A DNA stretch of 64,000 nt from JAYVSZ01 sp043774925 (GCA_043774925.1 JAYVSZ010000011.1:12985-76984), one strand, 5' to 3'. Counted from the stretch's first letter, positions 1-8,829 are shown. The notes: generated by a model not told the origin, from the sequence alone. Made by a program: numbers and translations.

Positions 1-375
1 GATGAAGGTGATTTAAAATATGTGCTGGATCACTTAAGTGAGCTGGTGGTAAAAGAGGTGCAAGGCTCGGGTGGTTACGGCATGCTCATTGGCCCAAGTG
101 CCAGCAAGCAAGAGTTGGCAGAGTTCAAATTGCGTATTTTGTCGTCACCCAGCAATTATATTGCGCAGCCCACGCTGGCGTTATCCACTTGCCCAACGCT
201 TGTAGAAAAAGGTATCGCACCGCGCCATGTCGATTTAAGGCCATTTGTATTATCGGGTAAAAGTGTGAGTTTAGTGCCAGGTGGATTGTGCAGGGTGGCC
301 TTAAAAGAAGGCTCGCTAGTGGTGAACTCGTCGCAAGGCGGCGGTACAAAAGATACCTGGGTTTTAAAAAGTTAA
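1..375 (+). CDS. Circularly permuted type 2 ATP-grasp protein, C-terminal end (5' truncated by window)
   Basis: The reading frame is open from base 1, so the gene begins outside the window; 124 C-terminal residues are visible. Conserved blocks of the circularly permuted ATP-grasp family are recognisable: GSGGYGMLIGP, a PRHVDLRPFVL block, and the terminal NSSQGGGTKDTWVL. The family is predicted to catalyse ATP-dependent ligation (peptide or amine bond), but its substrate is not known. It is followed after 35 bp by an alpha-E gene, then a transglutaminase and, further on, Anbu. This is the gene set known to travel with the Anbu protease. The family call is confident; the function is not. Confidence 0.85.
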   Translation, partial: DEGDLKYVLDHLSELVVKEVQGSGGYGMLIGPSASKQELAEFKLRILSSPSNYIAQPTLALSTCPTLVEKGIAPRHVDLRPFVLSGKSVSLVPGGLCRVALKEGSLVVNSSQGGGTKDTWVLKS

Positions 376-410
376 AGTTCTAAAAAATTAAGGTCTTAAA
401 AAGCTAAAAA

Positions 411-1376
411 ATGTTAAGTAGAACCGCAGGTCATTGGTATTGGATGGCACGCTATATTGAGCGTGCTGAGAACATGGCGCGCGTGCTGGATGTGACTTAC
501 AGCATGTCGCTGGTGCCGCACGCGGCGGAATCAGAAGCGGCTTTATGGCAGCCAGCGCTAGAAATATCGGGCAATGTAGAGGCTTTTGAAGAAGCTTGTG
601 ACGAATATAACGCGCACAATGTGATTCATTATTTGGCGATGGATCAGGATAATCCTTCCAGTATTTATTGTTCGCTGCGCAGTGCGCGAGAGAATGCGCA
701 CGCCGTGCGCGTGACCATGTCGTCAGAAACTTGGGAGAATATTAATACGCTTTGGCTGGAATTTAGCCAGTTTTTTGGCCAAGATTTTGCAAAAGTGGGC
801 TTAACCACTTTTTGTGATTGGGTAAAAAGTCGCTCGCATTTATTTCGTGGCGTGAGCTTTGGCACTATGTTGCGCGATGATGCTTTTCGCTTTATTCGGC
901 TAGGCACATTTATTGAGCGCTCCGACAACACCGCGCGCTTGTTGGATGTGAAATATCACTTATTGTTGCCCGATGACGAAGAAATTGGCGGCGCGGTTGA
1001 TTATTACGAATGGAGTGCGGTATTGCGCTCGGTATCAGCTTTTCAGGCGTATCAAAAAGTGTTTAGCGATAGTATAGAGCCATGGCGTGTGGCCGAGTTG
1101 CTGGTGTTACGTGCCGATATGCCGCGCTCGCTACATGCTTGTTTTGATGAAATTTTACCTATTTTAGAACAGCTTTCTGGCCAACGAAACAGCGAGTGCA
1201 AGCGCATTGCGGGGGATCTTTACGCGCGTCTTAAATATGGGCGCATGGATGATATTTTTCAAAAAGGGCTGCATGAGTTTCTAACCGATTTTATTAGTGC
1301 AACTAATTTATTGGGAATTGAAATTCAACGCACTTTTCTGAATGCGTCCTCTTTTGCACAAGCTGGCAAACGTTAA
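411..1376 (+). CDS. Alpha-E domain-containing protein (DUF403)
   Basis: This 321-residue, mostly helical protein begins with LSRTAGHWYWMARYIERAENMARVLDV, the hallmark start of the alpha-E family (given here in two parts: LSRTAGHWYW, then MARYIERAENMARVLDV). A second related block, RFIRLGTFIERSDNTARLLDVKY, sits near residues 165-185. Length matches the family. No enzymatic activity is established; it always accompanies the permuted ATP-grasp and transglutaminase-like proteins and may form a complex with them (inference). Its TAA stop shares one base with the next ATG (TAATG), so the two genes are translationally coupled. Confidence 0.88.
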   Translation: MLSRTAGHWYWMARYIERAENMARVLDVTYSMSLVPHAAESEAALWQPALEISGNVEAFEEACDEYNAHNVIHYLAMDQDNPSSIYCSLRSARENAHAVRVTMSSETWENINTLWLEFSQFFGQDFAKVGLTTFCDWVKSRSHLFRGVSFGTMLRDDAFRFIRLGTFIERSDNTARLLDVKYHLLLPDDEEIGGAVDYYEWSAVLRSVSAFQAYQKVFSDSIEPWRVAELLVLRADMPRSLHACFDEILPILEQLSGQRNSECKRIAGDLYARLKYGRMDDIFQKGLHEFLTDFISATNLLGIEIQRTFLNASSFAQAGKR

Positions 1377-2209
1377 TGTTGCTCACTATTGAACATCGTA
1401 CGCGCTACGATTACTCTGAGCCGTTGCAATATACGATTCAACAATTACGCTTAACGCCGCAAGATAACTTTGGGCAGCGCGTGATTAAATGGGACATTAA
1501 GGTCAACGGTCAGCTGGCACGCTTTAACGATGCTTTTGGCAATGTAACGCATACTTTGGTGCTAGATAAACCACATTCGCACATTAATATTGTGGCAATA
1601 GGTGAGGTGGAAACAGAGCTGCCGATAAGTAATGCGAATGATAGCTTGCCTGTAGAAATTTATTTGCGCGAAACCGCATTGACAACGTCGAATGCTGCGC
1701 TTAAAAAATTCAGCCTTAAATTTAAAGGCAAAGAAAATCATGGTGTGGCGGCGCTGGACAAGATGGTGGACGCCATTATTCTGCAAGTGCCTTACAATAA
1801 AGGCATTACCAATGCACAAACTTCGGCGGCTGAAGCCTTTGAGAAGAAAGCGGGTGTTTGCCAAGATCACGCACATATTTTTATTGTCTGTTGCCGCTTG
1901 CTAGGCATGCCAGCTCGCTATGTCAGTGGTTATTTATTTACGCAAGATGGTAGCTTGATGGAAAGCCATGGTTGGGCCGATGTATGGTTTAAAGAAAGTG
2001 GCTGGCAGAGTTTCGATGTGTCGAATCAATGCCGTACTTCTGGCGTGCACATTAGACTTGCTGTGGGACTAGACTATCACGATGCCTGCCCCGTGAGCGG
2101 CATGCGCAACGGCGGTGGCGTAGAAAATATGGAAGTGAGCGTGGTGGTGAATCAAACTGACCACACAAATCAAGCTCAGAAAATACAACAAATTCAATCA
2201 CAACAGTAA
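1376..2209 (+). CDS. Transglutaminase-like cysteine peptidase family protein
   Basis: This 277-residue protein has the bacterial transglutaminase N-terminal domain (LTIEHRTRYDYSEPL at the start) followed by a transglutaminase core. The expected catalytic triad is visible: Cys162 in AGVCQDHAH, His198 in ESHGWADVW and Asp214 in WQSFDVSNQ. There is no signal peptide, so it acts in the cytoplasm. Family members cleave or form amide bonds; with ATP-grasp and alpha-E neighbours, a peptide-tagging or de-tagging role feeding the Anbu protease has been proposed for this operon type. The stop codon abuts the ATG of the next gene with no intervening base. Confidence 0.88.
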   Translation: MLLTIEHRTRYDYSEPLQYTIQQLRLTPQDNFGQRVIKWDIKVNGQLARFNDAFGNVTHTLVLDKPHSHINIVAIGEVETELPISNANDSLPVEIYLRETALTTSNAALKKFSLKFKGKENHGVAALDKMVDAIILQVPYNKGITNAQTSAAEAFEKKAGVCQDHAHIFIVCCRLLGMPARYVSGYLFTQDGSLMESHGWADVWFKESGWQSFDVSNQCRTSGVHIRLAVGLDYHDACPVSGMRNGGGVENMEVSVVVNQTDHTNQAQKIQQIQSQQ

Positions 2210-3433
2210 ATGAAAAATCTTTCACTTAACTTTCCTCGCCACGGCGACAAAGAAAACTCATCATTTTTTGAAGAGTATCTGGTTAAAATTTTAGAAGAGC
2301 GCGATAGGTTGGGGTTGACTGAGATGGTGCATGAAATTGACGCACTCATGATTACAGTAGATCCAGGCCACTCCGTGCAATATGTAGCAGAGCTGTCGTT
2401 GATGACACCCTACCATTATTTGGTGACGCTTGAGAGTGAGTCGCACTGGACGCATGTGCTGAGAATTGATTTAGATTCACCCGACATTTTATTGCGAGAA
2501 GTCAAAGATCCCAATCTGCGCGGCATTTTCCGCTCTTTGAACGAAGTGTATCCAGTCGGCGCAAAAAAGCCCAATAGCCGTTATATGGGCGAAATAATCC
2601 GGGTGACGGATTTGCACGATGTGGTAAAAATCCAAAATCAGCGCGAGTTTCGTTTTTTCTCGCAACATGAAGTACACAAATTAGAGCTGCCAGGCAACTT
2701 AGCGATTAGCAAACCATCACCTTATACGCACAATATTGTGGCTTATTTAGAGCGTAAAGCAGACGATATCCGCGTTTATTCGCTTGGCATGAGTGTCATT
2801 AATGCCGATGTGCAGGCTGCCTATCTGGCGGCGAAAGAACAACAACAAAAATCGCGAATAGATGATTTGCTCTTGCCAGTCGATCACTTGGCTACCCGTG
2901 TTTACAGCCAAAACCGCGAAGTGGCGATTCTAGAATATCTTTCTTGGACCAGTTACTTTTTTTGGGGTGCATATAATATTTGGGATCAAAACTCCTCTAC
3001 TAACGTGACCAAGAGTATGCATGGTTATGCCGAGAGCCGCAGTCCTGCCAAGGTTTTTACTGCCAATAACACGCCTTATTTTGTCAATCACTTGGAGAAA
3101 TTACCATCACCTACGGAAACCTTTGTGCGCAACTACGGGCCGCGTTTGCATCACATGGCGATTTCGGTTAAAGATGGTGTGCGCGATGACGTGGAGAATA
3201 TTGAGTTTGTGGTGAACGCCATTGCCGAGCAAGGAAAAGGCTTTTTGTTGGATGTTATCGGTTCGAAAGAGCAAGGCCTAAAACAGATTTTTTCTAATGC
3301 GTCAGAGCACTCATCATTAATTATTGAATACGTGCAACGTTTTGGTGACTTTGACGGATTTTTTACCAAAGATAATGTGGCAAAACTTACCGCAGCAGCG
3401 GGCGCACAAGAAGGCGTAGCTACAAAAAGTTAA
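2210..3433 (+). CDS. VOC-superfamily protein resembling 4-hydroxyphenylpyruvate dioxygenase
   Basis: This 407-residue cytoplasmic protein starts immediately after the transglutaminase stop. The C-terminal half looks like the HPPD metal-binding fold: DHLATRV (His226), RLHHMAISV (His314/315) and LIIEYVQRFGDFDGFFTKDN (Glu373), matching in order and rough spacing the His-His-Glu iron triad and the Gly-Phe-Phe end of HPPD. The N-terminal ~200 residues are less clear but could be the degenerate first VOC repeat. If active it would be an Fe(II) dioxygenase, but the substrate need not be 4-hydroxyphenylpyruvate because no tyrosine-degradation gene is nearby. Its place inside an Anbu operon is unusual. 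Confidence 0.6.
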   Translation: MKNLSLNFPRHGDKENSSFFEEYLVKILEERDRLGLTEMVHEIDALMITVDPGHSVQYVAELSLMTPYHYLVTLESESHWTHVLRIDLDSPDILLREVKDPNLRGIFRSLNEVYPVGAKKPNSRYMGEIIRVTDLHDVVKIQNQREFRFFSQHEVHKLELPGNLAISKPSPYTHNIVAYLERKADDIRVYSLGMSVINADVQAAYLAAKEQQQKSRIDDLLLPVDHLATRVYSQNREVAILEYLSWTSYFFWGAYNIWDQNSSTNVTKSMHGYAESRSPAKVFTANNTPYFVNHLEKLPSPTETFVRNYGPRLHHMAISVKDGVRDDVENIEFVVNAIAEQGKGFLLDVIGSKEQGLKQIFSNASEHSSLIIEYVQRFGDFDGFFTKDNVAKLTAAAGAQEGVATKS

Positions 3434-3557
3434 TTATTTTCACCCTTAATTTTGAGCTGTAATTTTGACCTGTTTAATTTAGCACACGCGTTAGGCATAA
3501 CCAAGTACAAAATGCTATGATTACAGAATAAACATCTTATTCTTTACCCATAAAAAC

Positions 3558-4286
3558 ATGACCTATTGCGTTGCAATACTCCTAGACGAAGGTTTGGTAT
3601 TAGCCTCTGACACCCGTACCAATGCTGGGGTTGACCAAGTTGGCGTGTTCCCCAAAATGCATGTGTTTGAGGTGCGTGGCGAGCGCATGATTACCTTGTT
3701 AACGGCGGGCAATTTGGCCATTACGCAATCGGTAGTGAATCGGCTCAAAGCAGCGGTTGAGGCCAATAAAAAAGGCAATTTGCACCAAGCTAAAACCATG
3801 TTTGATGTTGTTAATTTGGTGGGCGACGAGGTGCGCGCGGTTTTTAAGCGTGATGGACTACATCTTAAAAATCAAAATACGGAATTTAACGCTAGTATTC
3901 TGGTGGCTGGACAAATTAAAGGCGAAAAACCGCGTTTATTTAACGTCTATTCTGCAGGGAATTTCATTGAAACTAGCCCAGAAACGCCTTATTTTCAAAT
4001 TGGTGAAACTAAATATGGCAAACCCATTATCGACCGCGTAGTGCGCCGCAATAGCAACATGATGGATGCGGTAAAATGTGTACTTATTTCGTTTGATTCT
4101 ACTATCCGTAGCAATATATCGGTGGCTGCACCCATTGATTTGTTGCTTTACCGTAGCGATACTTTTCATGCCGATTGTCACCAGCGTATTGCCGAAAATG
4201 ACCCGTATTACGCCTCTGTTCGCAAAGGCTGGTCGGAAGGGCTCAAGCAAGTATTTAGCGAAATCGCGAATCCTGATTGGTGCTAA
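3558..4286 (+). CDS. Anbu, proteasome-type protease (bacterial proteasome homologue)
   Basis: This 242-residue protein of the Ntn-hydrolase fold is recognised as Anbu from the start MTYCVAILLDEGLVLASDTR. After removal of Met1, Thr1 would be the nucleophile, with Asp17 (ASDTR) and Lys32 (FPKM) in the positions expected for a proteasome beta-subunit active site. Anbu forms open-ring assemblies; its natural substrates are unresolved. It lies 124 bp after the HPPD-like gene. A TATGAT hexamer near 3515 may be a -10 box, so it may have its own promoter as well as belonging to the upstream operon. Confidence 0.9.
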   Translation: MTYCVAILLDEGLVLASDTRTNAGVDQVGVFPKMHVFEVRGERMITLLTAGNLAITQSVVNRLKAAVEANKKGNLHQAKTMFDVVNLVGDEVRAVFKRDGLHLKNQNTEFNASILVAGQIKGEKPRLFNVYSAGNFIETSPETPYFQIGETKYGKPIIDRVVRRNSNMMDAVKCVLISFDSTIRSNISVAAPIDLLLYRSDTFHADCHQRIAENDPYYASVRKGWSEGLKQVFSEIANPDWC

Positions 4287-4330
4287 TTGATTTTATAAAT
4301 TCGGAAGACTTCTGTTAAAGGGGAATATAA

Positions 4331-4786
4331 ATGGAAAAAGATGATAACAAGGCAGTCATTAAAGCACTGAATACTATTTTAGAGTTTGAGCTGGCAGGCG
4401 TGGTACGCTATACGCATTATGCCTTGATGGTGTTTGGTTACAACCGCATTCCTATTGTGTCTTGGTTGCGCGGGCAGGCGACAGAATCGCTGGCACATGC
4501 GGATAAAGCGGGCGAGATTATTACGCATTTGGGTGGTCACCCCTCTTTATCAATTGGCCCGCTTTTAGAAACACACAACCACGATATTGGCGATATTATG
4601 CGCGAATCTTTAGCGCATGAGACCGCATCGCTTAATGCCTACAAAGCCTTGCTAAAGCTGGTGGAGGGCGATTCAGTGATGCTGGAGGAATATGCGCGCG
4701 AGATGATTTATCAAGAGGAATTACATATTGGCGAAGTAGATAAAATGCTGCGAAAACCAGGTGAAATTCACAAGTTTCACGCTTAA
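4331..4786 (+). CDS. Bacterioferritin-like ferritin-family protein
   Basis: This 151-residue four-helix ferritin-like protein follows a strong AAAGGGGAA ribosome binding site. Putative di-iron ligands are Glu20 and nearby residues in helix A, the helix B segment TESLAHADKAGE (Glu52, His56), Glu97 (AHETAS), and the ExxH of YQEELH (Glu129, His132). In E. coli bacterioferritin helix B carries ExxH with the heme Met between them; here the spacing is ExxxH and the Met position is Leu, so heme binding of the usual kind is unlikely. It may store or detoxify iron. Family placement is firm, the exact subtype is not. Confidence 0.8.
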   Translation: MEKDDNKAVIKALNTILEFELAGVVRYTHYALMVFGYNRIPIVSWLRGQATESLAHADKAGEIITHLGGHPSLSIGPLLETHNHDIGDIMRESLAHETASLNAYKALLKLVEGDSVMLEEYAREMIYQEELHIGEVDKMLRKPGEIHKFHA

Positions 4787-4811
4787 AGCTTAAAAATAAG
4801 CTGAAATTTAA

Positions 4812-4839
4812 AAAGGCTGCAATGGTAGCCTTTATTTTT
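4812..4839 (+). terminator. Rho-independent terminator after the ferritin-like gene
   Basis: A 7-bp stem AAAGGCT/AGCCTTT with an 8-nt loop is followed by ATTTTT. It lies 26 bp downstream of the ferritin-like stop codon and overlaps the last codon of the convergent NlpC/P60 gene. Confidence 0.6.
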
Positions 4840-5386
4840 GTGCGACAGGCGTCGTTTTTTCTGCTTCAGCATCCAAGCGTTGCGCGCTTTCATAATGGCT
4901 TGCCCAGTAGCTATTTTGCAAATTATCTACACGCACTACGTTACCAGTGCTGGGCGCATGAATAAACTTGTTATTGCCAATATAAATGCCGACGTGCGAG
5001 AAGGCGGATTTGAGCGTGTTAAAAAACACCAAATCGCCTGGTTGCAATTCCTCTTTTTTGACAGTTTTGCCAATTTGGCTAATGGCGCGCGCAGTGGGTG
5101 GCAGCGTTAAATTGGCGGCTTGACTGAAGACATAGCGCACAAAGCCGCTGCAATCAAAGCCAGTTTCGGGCTTGCTACCGCCGTATTTGTATTTAATACC
5201 AGTCAAGCTCATGGCGTTGATTAAAATTTCTTGTGCTTTACTCTGCCAGCTTAAATTTTCGCTAGTTGGCTCATCTATAATAACGATGGCATCGCCCACA
5301 GTATTTTCAGTCAACTCGTCCGCTGCGCAAGGCGCAGCAAGGCTTGCGCTGATAATCAAGCAAAGCAATAATGAAGAAAGTTTCAT
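4832..5386 (-). CDS. C40 family peptidase (NlpC/P60), exported
   Basis: This 184-residue protein has an N-terminal signal peptide (about residues 1-22, ending LAAPCAA). The C-terminal NlpC/P60 domain (about 50-175) contains the catalytic Cys79 in GFDCSGFVRYVF, His131 in FSHVGIYIG and His143 in KFIHAP. Enzymes of this type cut the gamma-D-Glu-meso-diaminopimelate bond or similar links in peptidoglycan stem peptides. The protein is short, with no LysM or SH3 targeting domain, so it is probably a free or loosely anchored periplasmic hydrolase. Confidence 0.9.
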   Translation of the reverse strand: MKLSSLLLCLIISASLAAPCAADELTENTVGDAIVIIDEPTSENLSWQSKAQEILINAMSLTGIKYKYGGSKPETGFDCSGFVRYVFSQAANLTLPPTARAISQIGKTVKKEELQPGDLVFFNTLKSAFSHVGIYIGNNKFIHAPSTGNVVRVDNLQNSYWASHYESAQRLDAEAEKTTPVAQK

Positions 5387-5406
5387 GAGATTTTAGAGCT
5401 AGAAAG

Positions 5407-5430
5407 CCTACCCTAAAAAATTAGGGTAGG
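5407..5430. terminator. Perfect 10-bp stem-loop between two minus-strand genes
   Basis: CCTACCCTAA, a 4-A loop, and TTAGGGTAGG form a perfect hairpin just beyond the stop of the glycine-rich gene. On the minus strand it is followed only by CTTTCT, so it is a weak intrinsic terminator or an RNA-stabilising 3' structure. Confidence 0.45.
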
Positions 5431-5445
5431 TGATTGAGTAGGCGA

Positions 5446-5745
5446 TTATTTCGCCATTGCGCTTTTAACCATGCCGATAATGGCTAATAACACGCCACCG
5501 CCAACACCGCCACCAGCCACTTGGCTGATGATAGAGCCAATGTCCATGCCGCCGCCAGCTGCCGCAACGCCAGCAGCTGCGCCGCCCACACCCAGCATAC
5601 CGAGCAATTGGCCGCCTAAGCCGCCACCAAGTACACCAATGACAGAATTTAAAGCGGTGCCCATGCTTGAGCCCTTCATTAAATTGCCGGCAACATTGCC
5701 GCCCACCGCACCACTAATCAACTGAATAATAAGACCTAAATCCAT
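5446..5745 (-). CDS. Small glycine-rich hydrophobic protein of unknown function
   Basis: This 99-residue protein is very rich in Gly and Ala (long GGG and AAG runs) with hydrophobic segments, for example LGLIIQLISGAVGGNVAGNL at the start and VLLAIIGMVKSAMAK at the end. It resembles short proteins found widely in bacteria without assigned function. The composition suggests membrane association or oligomer packing through glycine-zipper contacts; no catalytic residues are seen. A GGGAG ribosome binding site precedes the ATG. Confidence 0.65.
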   Translation of the reverse strand: MDLGLIIQLISGAVGGNVAGNLMKGSSMGTALNSVIGVLGGGLGGQLLGMLGVGGAAAGVAAAGGGMDIGSIISQVAGGGVGGGVLLAIIGMVKSAMAK

Positions 5746-5912
5746 TATGCTCTCCCTAAAAAGATGATGATACTTAGTGCTGAACCGTCACAGCAACGAT
5801 AGGCTATCAGGGTATGACGCTCAACACAATAGTTTTGCGAGCAAAACAATCTATTTTGCGCACCTTAGTTGCTTTTCGCGCACAACAGATTTTTCATGGG
5901 ATAATTTGTCTT

Positions 5913-7868
5913 ATGTCCGAAGCCGCCAAATCAATTTCATTGCCAAGCTCGCAATTAAGCAAAATTTTCACTAAAGCAGGCCCGCTAGCGCAGGCGATAC
6001 ATGGCTATTCGGAGCGCACCGACCAGCTTAAAATGGCGTTGGCGATTGAAGATGCAATTGCCAATAACAAGCAACTGATTGCTGAGGCAGGCACTGGCAC
6101 TGGCAAAACGTTTGCTTATTTAGTCCCAGCGCTGTTATCAGGCGGCAAGGTCATTATTTCGACTGGTACAAAAAACCTACAAGATCAATTATTCAGTCGC
6201 GATTTGCCCAACGTGCGTGATGCGCTGAAAGTGCCAGTTACCGTTGCCATGCTTAAAGGCCGCGCCAATTATGTGTGCCATTATCATCTCGAAAATGCGG
6301 GTAGAGAAGGGCGTTTTGCCTCGCGCGACGATGCAAAATATATTCAAGTGATTAAAAACTTTGCTGAAAATAGCAAAACAGGCGATAAATCCGAACTCAC
6401 AGAAGTGCCAGAAAATGCCACGGTTTGGCTGAATGTCACCAGCACGCGCGAGAATTGCTTGGGTCAAGATTGTAGTTTTTACAAAGATTGTTTTGTCATG
6501 GAAGCCCGTAAAAAGGCGCTGGCAGCCGATGTGGTGGTGGTGAATCATCATTTGTTTTTTGCCGATGTGATGCTGCGTGACGAAGGTGTGACTGAATTGT
6601 TGCCAAGTGCCAATACGGTGATTTTTGACGAAGCGCACCAATTGCCAGAGGTTGCTGGTTTGTTTTTTGGTGAAGATATTTCGACTTCGCAACTTATCGA
6701 GCTGTGTCGCGATAGCATCGCCGCGCATATCACGCTGGCAAAAGACTGCATTGAGTTGGGCAAAGCGATTCCTGTGTTAGAAAAAGCCTGCAAAGATTTC
6801 AGGCTGATCTTTGCTTACGAAGGCTCGCGTTTGCCCGTGCAAAAGGCGCTTGCTTTAAAAGGTTTTGATGAAGCTTTTAGCATGATGCAAGAAAAACTGA
6901 AAGAACTAGCCAAAGTGCTGGAAAGCCAAGCGGCGCGCGACCCTATGCTAGAAAAATGTTGGCAGCGCAGCGAAGAGTTAGGTTTGCAGCTTAAGCGTTG
7001 GCAGAAAGCTGAGAACGCCAATTTGGTGCGATGGGTAGAGATTTTCACGCAATCCGTGCAGCTACACGCTACGCCGCTGAGCGTGGCGGATGGCTTTGGT
7101 AAACAGCTTAACGCGCAGCCGCGCGCATGGATTTTCACCTCGGCCACGCTTGCCGTAAAAAGTGATTTTAGTCATTACATTGCGCAAATGGGCTTGCAAA
7201 GCGCGGAGACGGTTTATCTGCAAAGCCCGTTTGATTACGACAAACAGGCGTTGTTATACGCCCCCGCCGATATGCCCGATCCAAATAGTGCAGCTTACAC
7301 GGCGGCGGTTGCAGCGGCAGCGCTGCCTGTCATTCAAGCCAGCGAAGGCCGTGCCTTTGTGCTGTGCACCTCGCTTAAAGCCATGCGGGAGATTCATGCG
7401 CTGCTTAAAGATGCGTTTTCCAGTAGTGGCATGGAATATCCGCTGTTGCTGCAAGGCGAAAGCACGCGCACCGAGTTGCTCGACCGCTTCCGCGCGCACG
7501 GCAACGCCGTGCTAGTTGGCTCGCAGAGCTTTTGGGAAGGCGTTGATGTACGTGGCGAAGCGCTTTCTGTGGTCATTATCGACAAACTGCCCTTCGCGCC
7601 ACCAGATGACCCCGTACTTTCAGCACGTATCGACAAAATGAATGCAGAAGGCAAAAATGCCTTTATGGAATATCAATTACCGTATTCGGTGATTACACTC
7701 AAGCAAGGTGCAGGGCGCTTGATACGCGATGAAACTGATAGGGGCGTGCTGATGATTTGCGACCCGCGTCTCATCACCAAACCTTATGGAAAGCGCATTT
7801 GGCAAAGCTTACCGCCGTTTAGGCGCACTAAAGAATTGGCAGATGTGCAGGCGTTTTTTGAGGTTTAA
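5913..7868 (+). CDS. DinG/YoaA-family ATP-dependent DNA helicase
   Basis: The ATG at 5913 is preferred over the longer open frame from 5814 because the protein then starts close to conserved family sequence; length is 651 residues. Walker A is GTGTGKT at residues 60-66, and the DEAH box is in IFDEAHQLPEV near residue 238. Four cysteines between them (NYVCHYHL, then ENCLGQDCSFYKDC) match the [4Fe-4S] cluster of XPD/DinG helicases, and motif VI is QGAGRLIR. Such enzymes unwind DNA 5' to 3' and act in repair. A GATAAT hexamer 7 bp upstream of the start may be part of a promoter. YoaA-like is more likely than DinG by size. Confidence 0.9.
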   Translation: MSEAAKSISLPSSQLSKIFTKAGPLAQAIHGYSERTDQLKMALAIEDAIANNKQLIAEAGTGTGKTFAYLVPALLSGGKVIISTGTKNLQDQLFSRDLPNVRDALKVPVTVAMLKGRANYVCHYHLENAGREGRFASRDDAKYIQVIKNFAENSKTGDKSELTEVPENATVWLNVTSTRENCLGQDCSFYKDCFVMEARKKALAADVVVVNHHLFFADVMLRDEGVTELLPSANTVIFDEAHQLPEVAGLFFGEDISTSQLIELCRDSIAAHITLAKDCIELGKAIPVLEKACKDFRLIFAYEGSRLPVQKALALKGFDEAFSMMQEKLKELAKVLESQAARDPMLEKCWQRSEELGLQLKRWQKAENANLVRWVEIFTQSVQLHATPLSVADGFGKQLNAQPRAWIFTSATLAVKSDFSHYIAQMGLQSAETVYLQSPFDYDKQALLYAPADMPDPNSAAYTAAVAAAALPVIQASEGRAFVLCTSLKAMREIHALLKDAFSSSGMEYPLLLQGESTRTELLDRFRAHGNAVLVGSQSFWEGVDVRGEALSVVIIDKLPFAPPDDPVLSARIDKMNAEGKNAFMEYQLPYSVITLKQGAGRLIRDETDRGVLMICDPRLITKPYGKRIWQSLPPFRRTKELADVQAFFEV

Positions 7869-7872
7869 TTTT

Positions 7873-8829
7873 TTAAATAGGTCTGAAAGGAATGTCCGAA
7901 ACACTTACTCTTTCTTTTAATTCTGGTTTGCTTACTAAATCAAGCATCCTAACAAAAGTACTTAGTGCCATTGGAGATGAAAATGAAGGTCCAAGTATTA
8001 TTTTGTAAGTTAAACTTGAAATAGAAAATTCATTACCTGAGATACTTTCGCGTCCTTTAAATTTAAATTTAAGTTTTGGTTCTAAACCCCTAAAAGTTTT
8101 TGCATAGCCAAGCATTTTGTCGATTTCAGTGTCGGTATTTCTCTCTTTTAAAAATACAACTCTCCATTCTTTTTCTTCTTTAAACCCCGAGTGTTTTGTA
8201 AACAGTGCAAATATCTTGATTCGCTCAAATAGCTGATATGCTGCATGGTACAAATCTACATCGTTGTTTAAATTTTTAGTCTTAATTATTTCTGCTGTCT
8301 TATTAAGTACATCCTCAATCCACTTTAGGCGAGCATTTTTAGACAGATAAATTACTTTGGAAACTATGAAAGGTGAGTCTTCTTTCGATTCGAGTTTTGC
8401 TGTATCTAATACTATTGCCGCCCCCTTGCCATTTCCGCCATAGCCTCTCCACATTGATAATAGGCCATCTGAATCTGATTCGGAAAACTCTGAAAAGCAA
8501 AAGGCGTACACATCCAAAGAATGTCTATAGCTGAATTCTCCAAAAAAATATTCAAAGTGTTTTTTGAGATTTTCAAACTGTACAAGAGCCTTAAGGTTGT
8601 CACTCCAGTAAAATTTATTGTGAGCTTCTAAAATAACGTATCTGAGTTCTTCATGGTCATTCATATTTAATGGGTTAGAAAACCATGTCTCATCAGTCCT
8701 AAGGATATTTTCTATGTTCTCAATTGAGGTGTAGTGTGCTAATTTTGGCCTAACGTAAGGGAATGTTGAAGCTTCATCTATATCACTCCAGAGAGGCTGA
8801 AAGATTTCTCTATAATTTTTTGGTTCCAT
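7873..8829 (-). CDS. DUF2971 domain-containing protein
   Basis: This 318-residue soluble protein carries the DUF2971 signature: LAHYTSIENIENIL, FSNPLNMNDHEELRYV, YAFCFSEF, and the block MWRGYGGNGKGAAIVLD. The function of the domain is not established; it recurs in accessory and defence-associated loci. The gene is clearly more AT-rich than its neighbours (many AAA, TTT and ATA codons), is oriented opposite to both flanking genes, and ends 4 bp from the dinG-type stop. This suggests horizontal acquisition as a single gene. No partner toxin, antitoxin or recombinase is adjacent. Confidence 0.8.
   Translation of the reverse strand: MEPKNYREIFQPLWSDIDEASTFPYVRPKLAHYTSIENIENILRTDETWFSNPLNMNDHEELRYVILEAHNKFYWSDNLKALVQFENLKKHFEYFFGEFSYRHSLDVYAFCFSEFSESDSDGLLSMWRGYGGNGKGAAIVLDTAKLESKEDSPFIVSKVIYLSKNARLKWIEDVLNKTAEIIKTKNLNNDVDLYHAAYQLFERIKIFALFTKHSGFKEEKEWRVVFLKERNTDTEIDKMLGYAKTFRGLEPKLKFKFKGRESISGNEFSISSLTYKIILGPSFSSPMALSTFVRMLDLVSKPELKERVSVSDIPFRPI

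Noticed and set aside
5814..5912. Longer N-terminus of the helicase from 5814
   Set aside because: These codons show no family similarity, and a GATAAT box lies within them just before the better ATG at 5913.
6189..6728. Long minus-strand open frame inside the DinG/YoaA gene
   Set aside because: It is antisense to clearly conserved helicase motifs, has no family-like sequence and no ribosome binding site; treated as a shadow.
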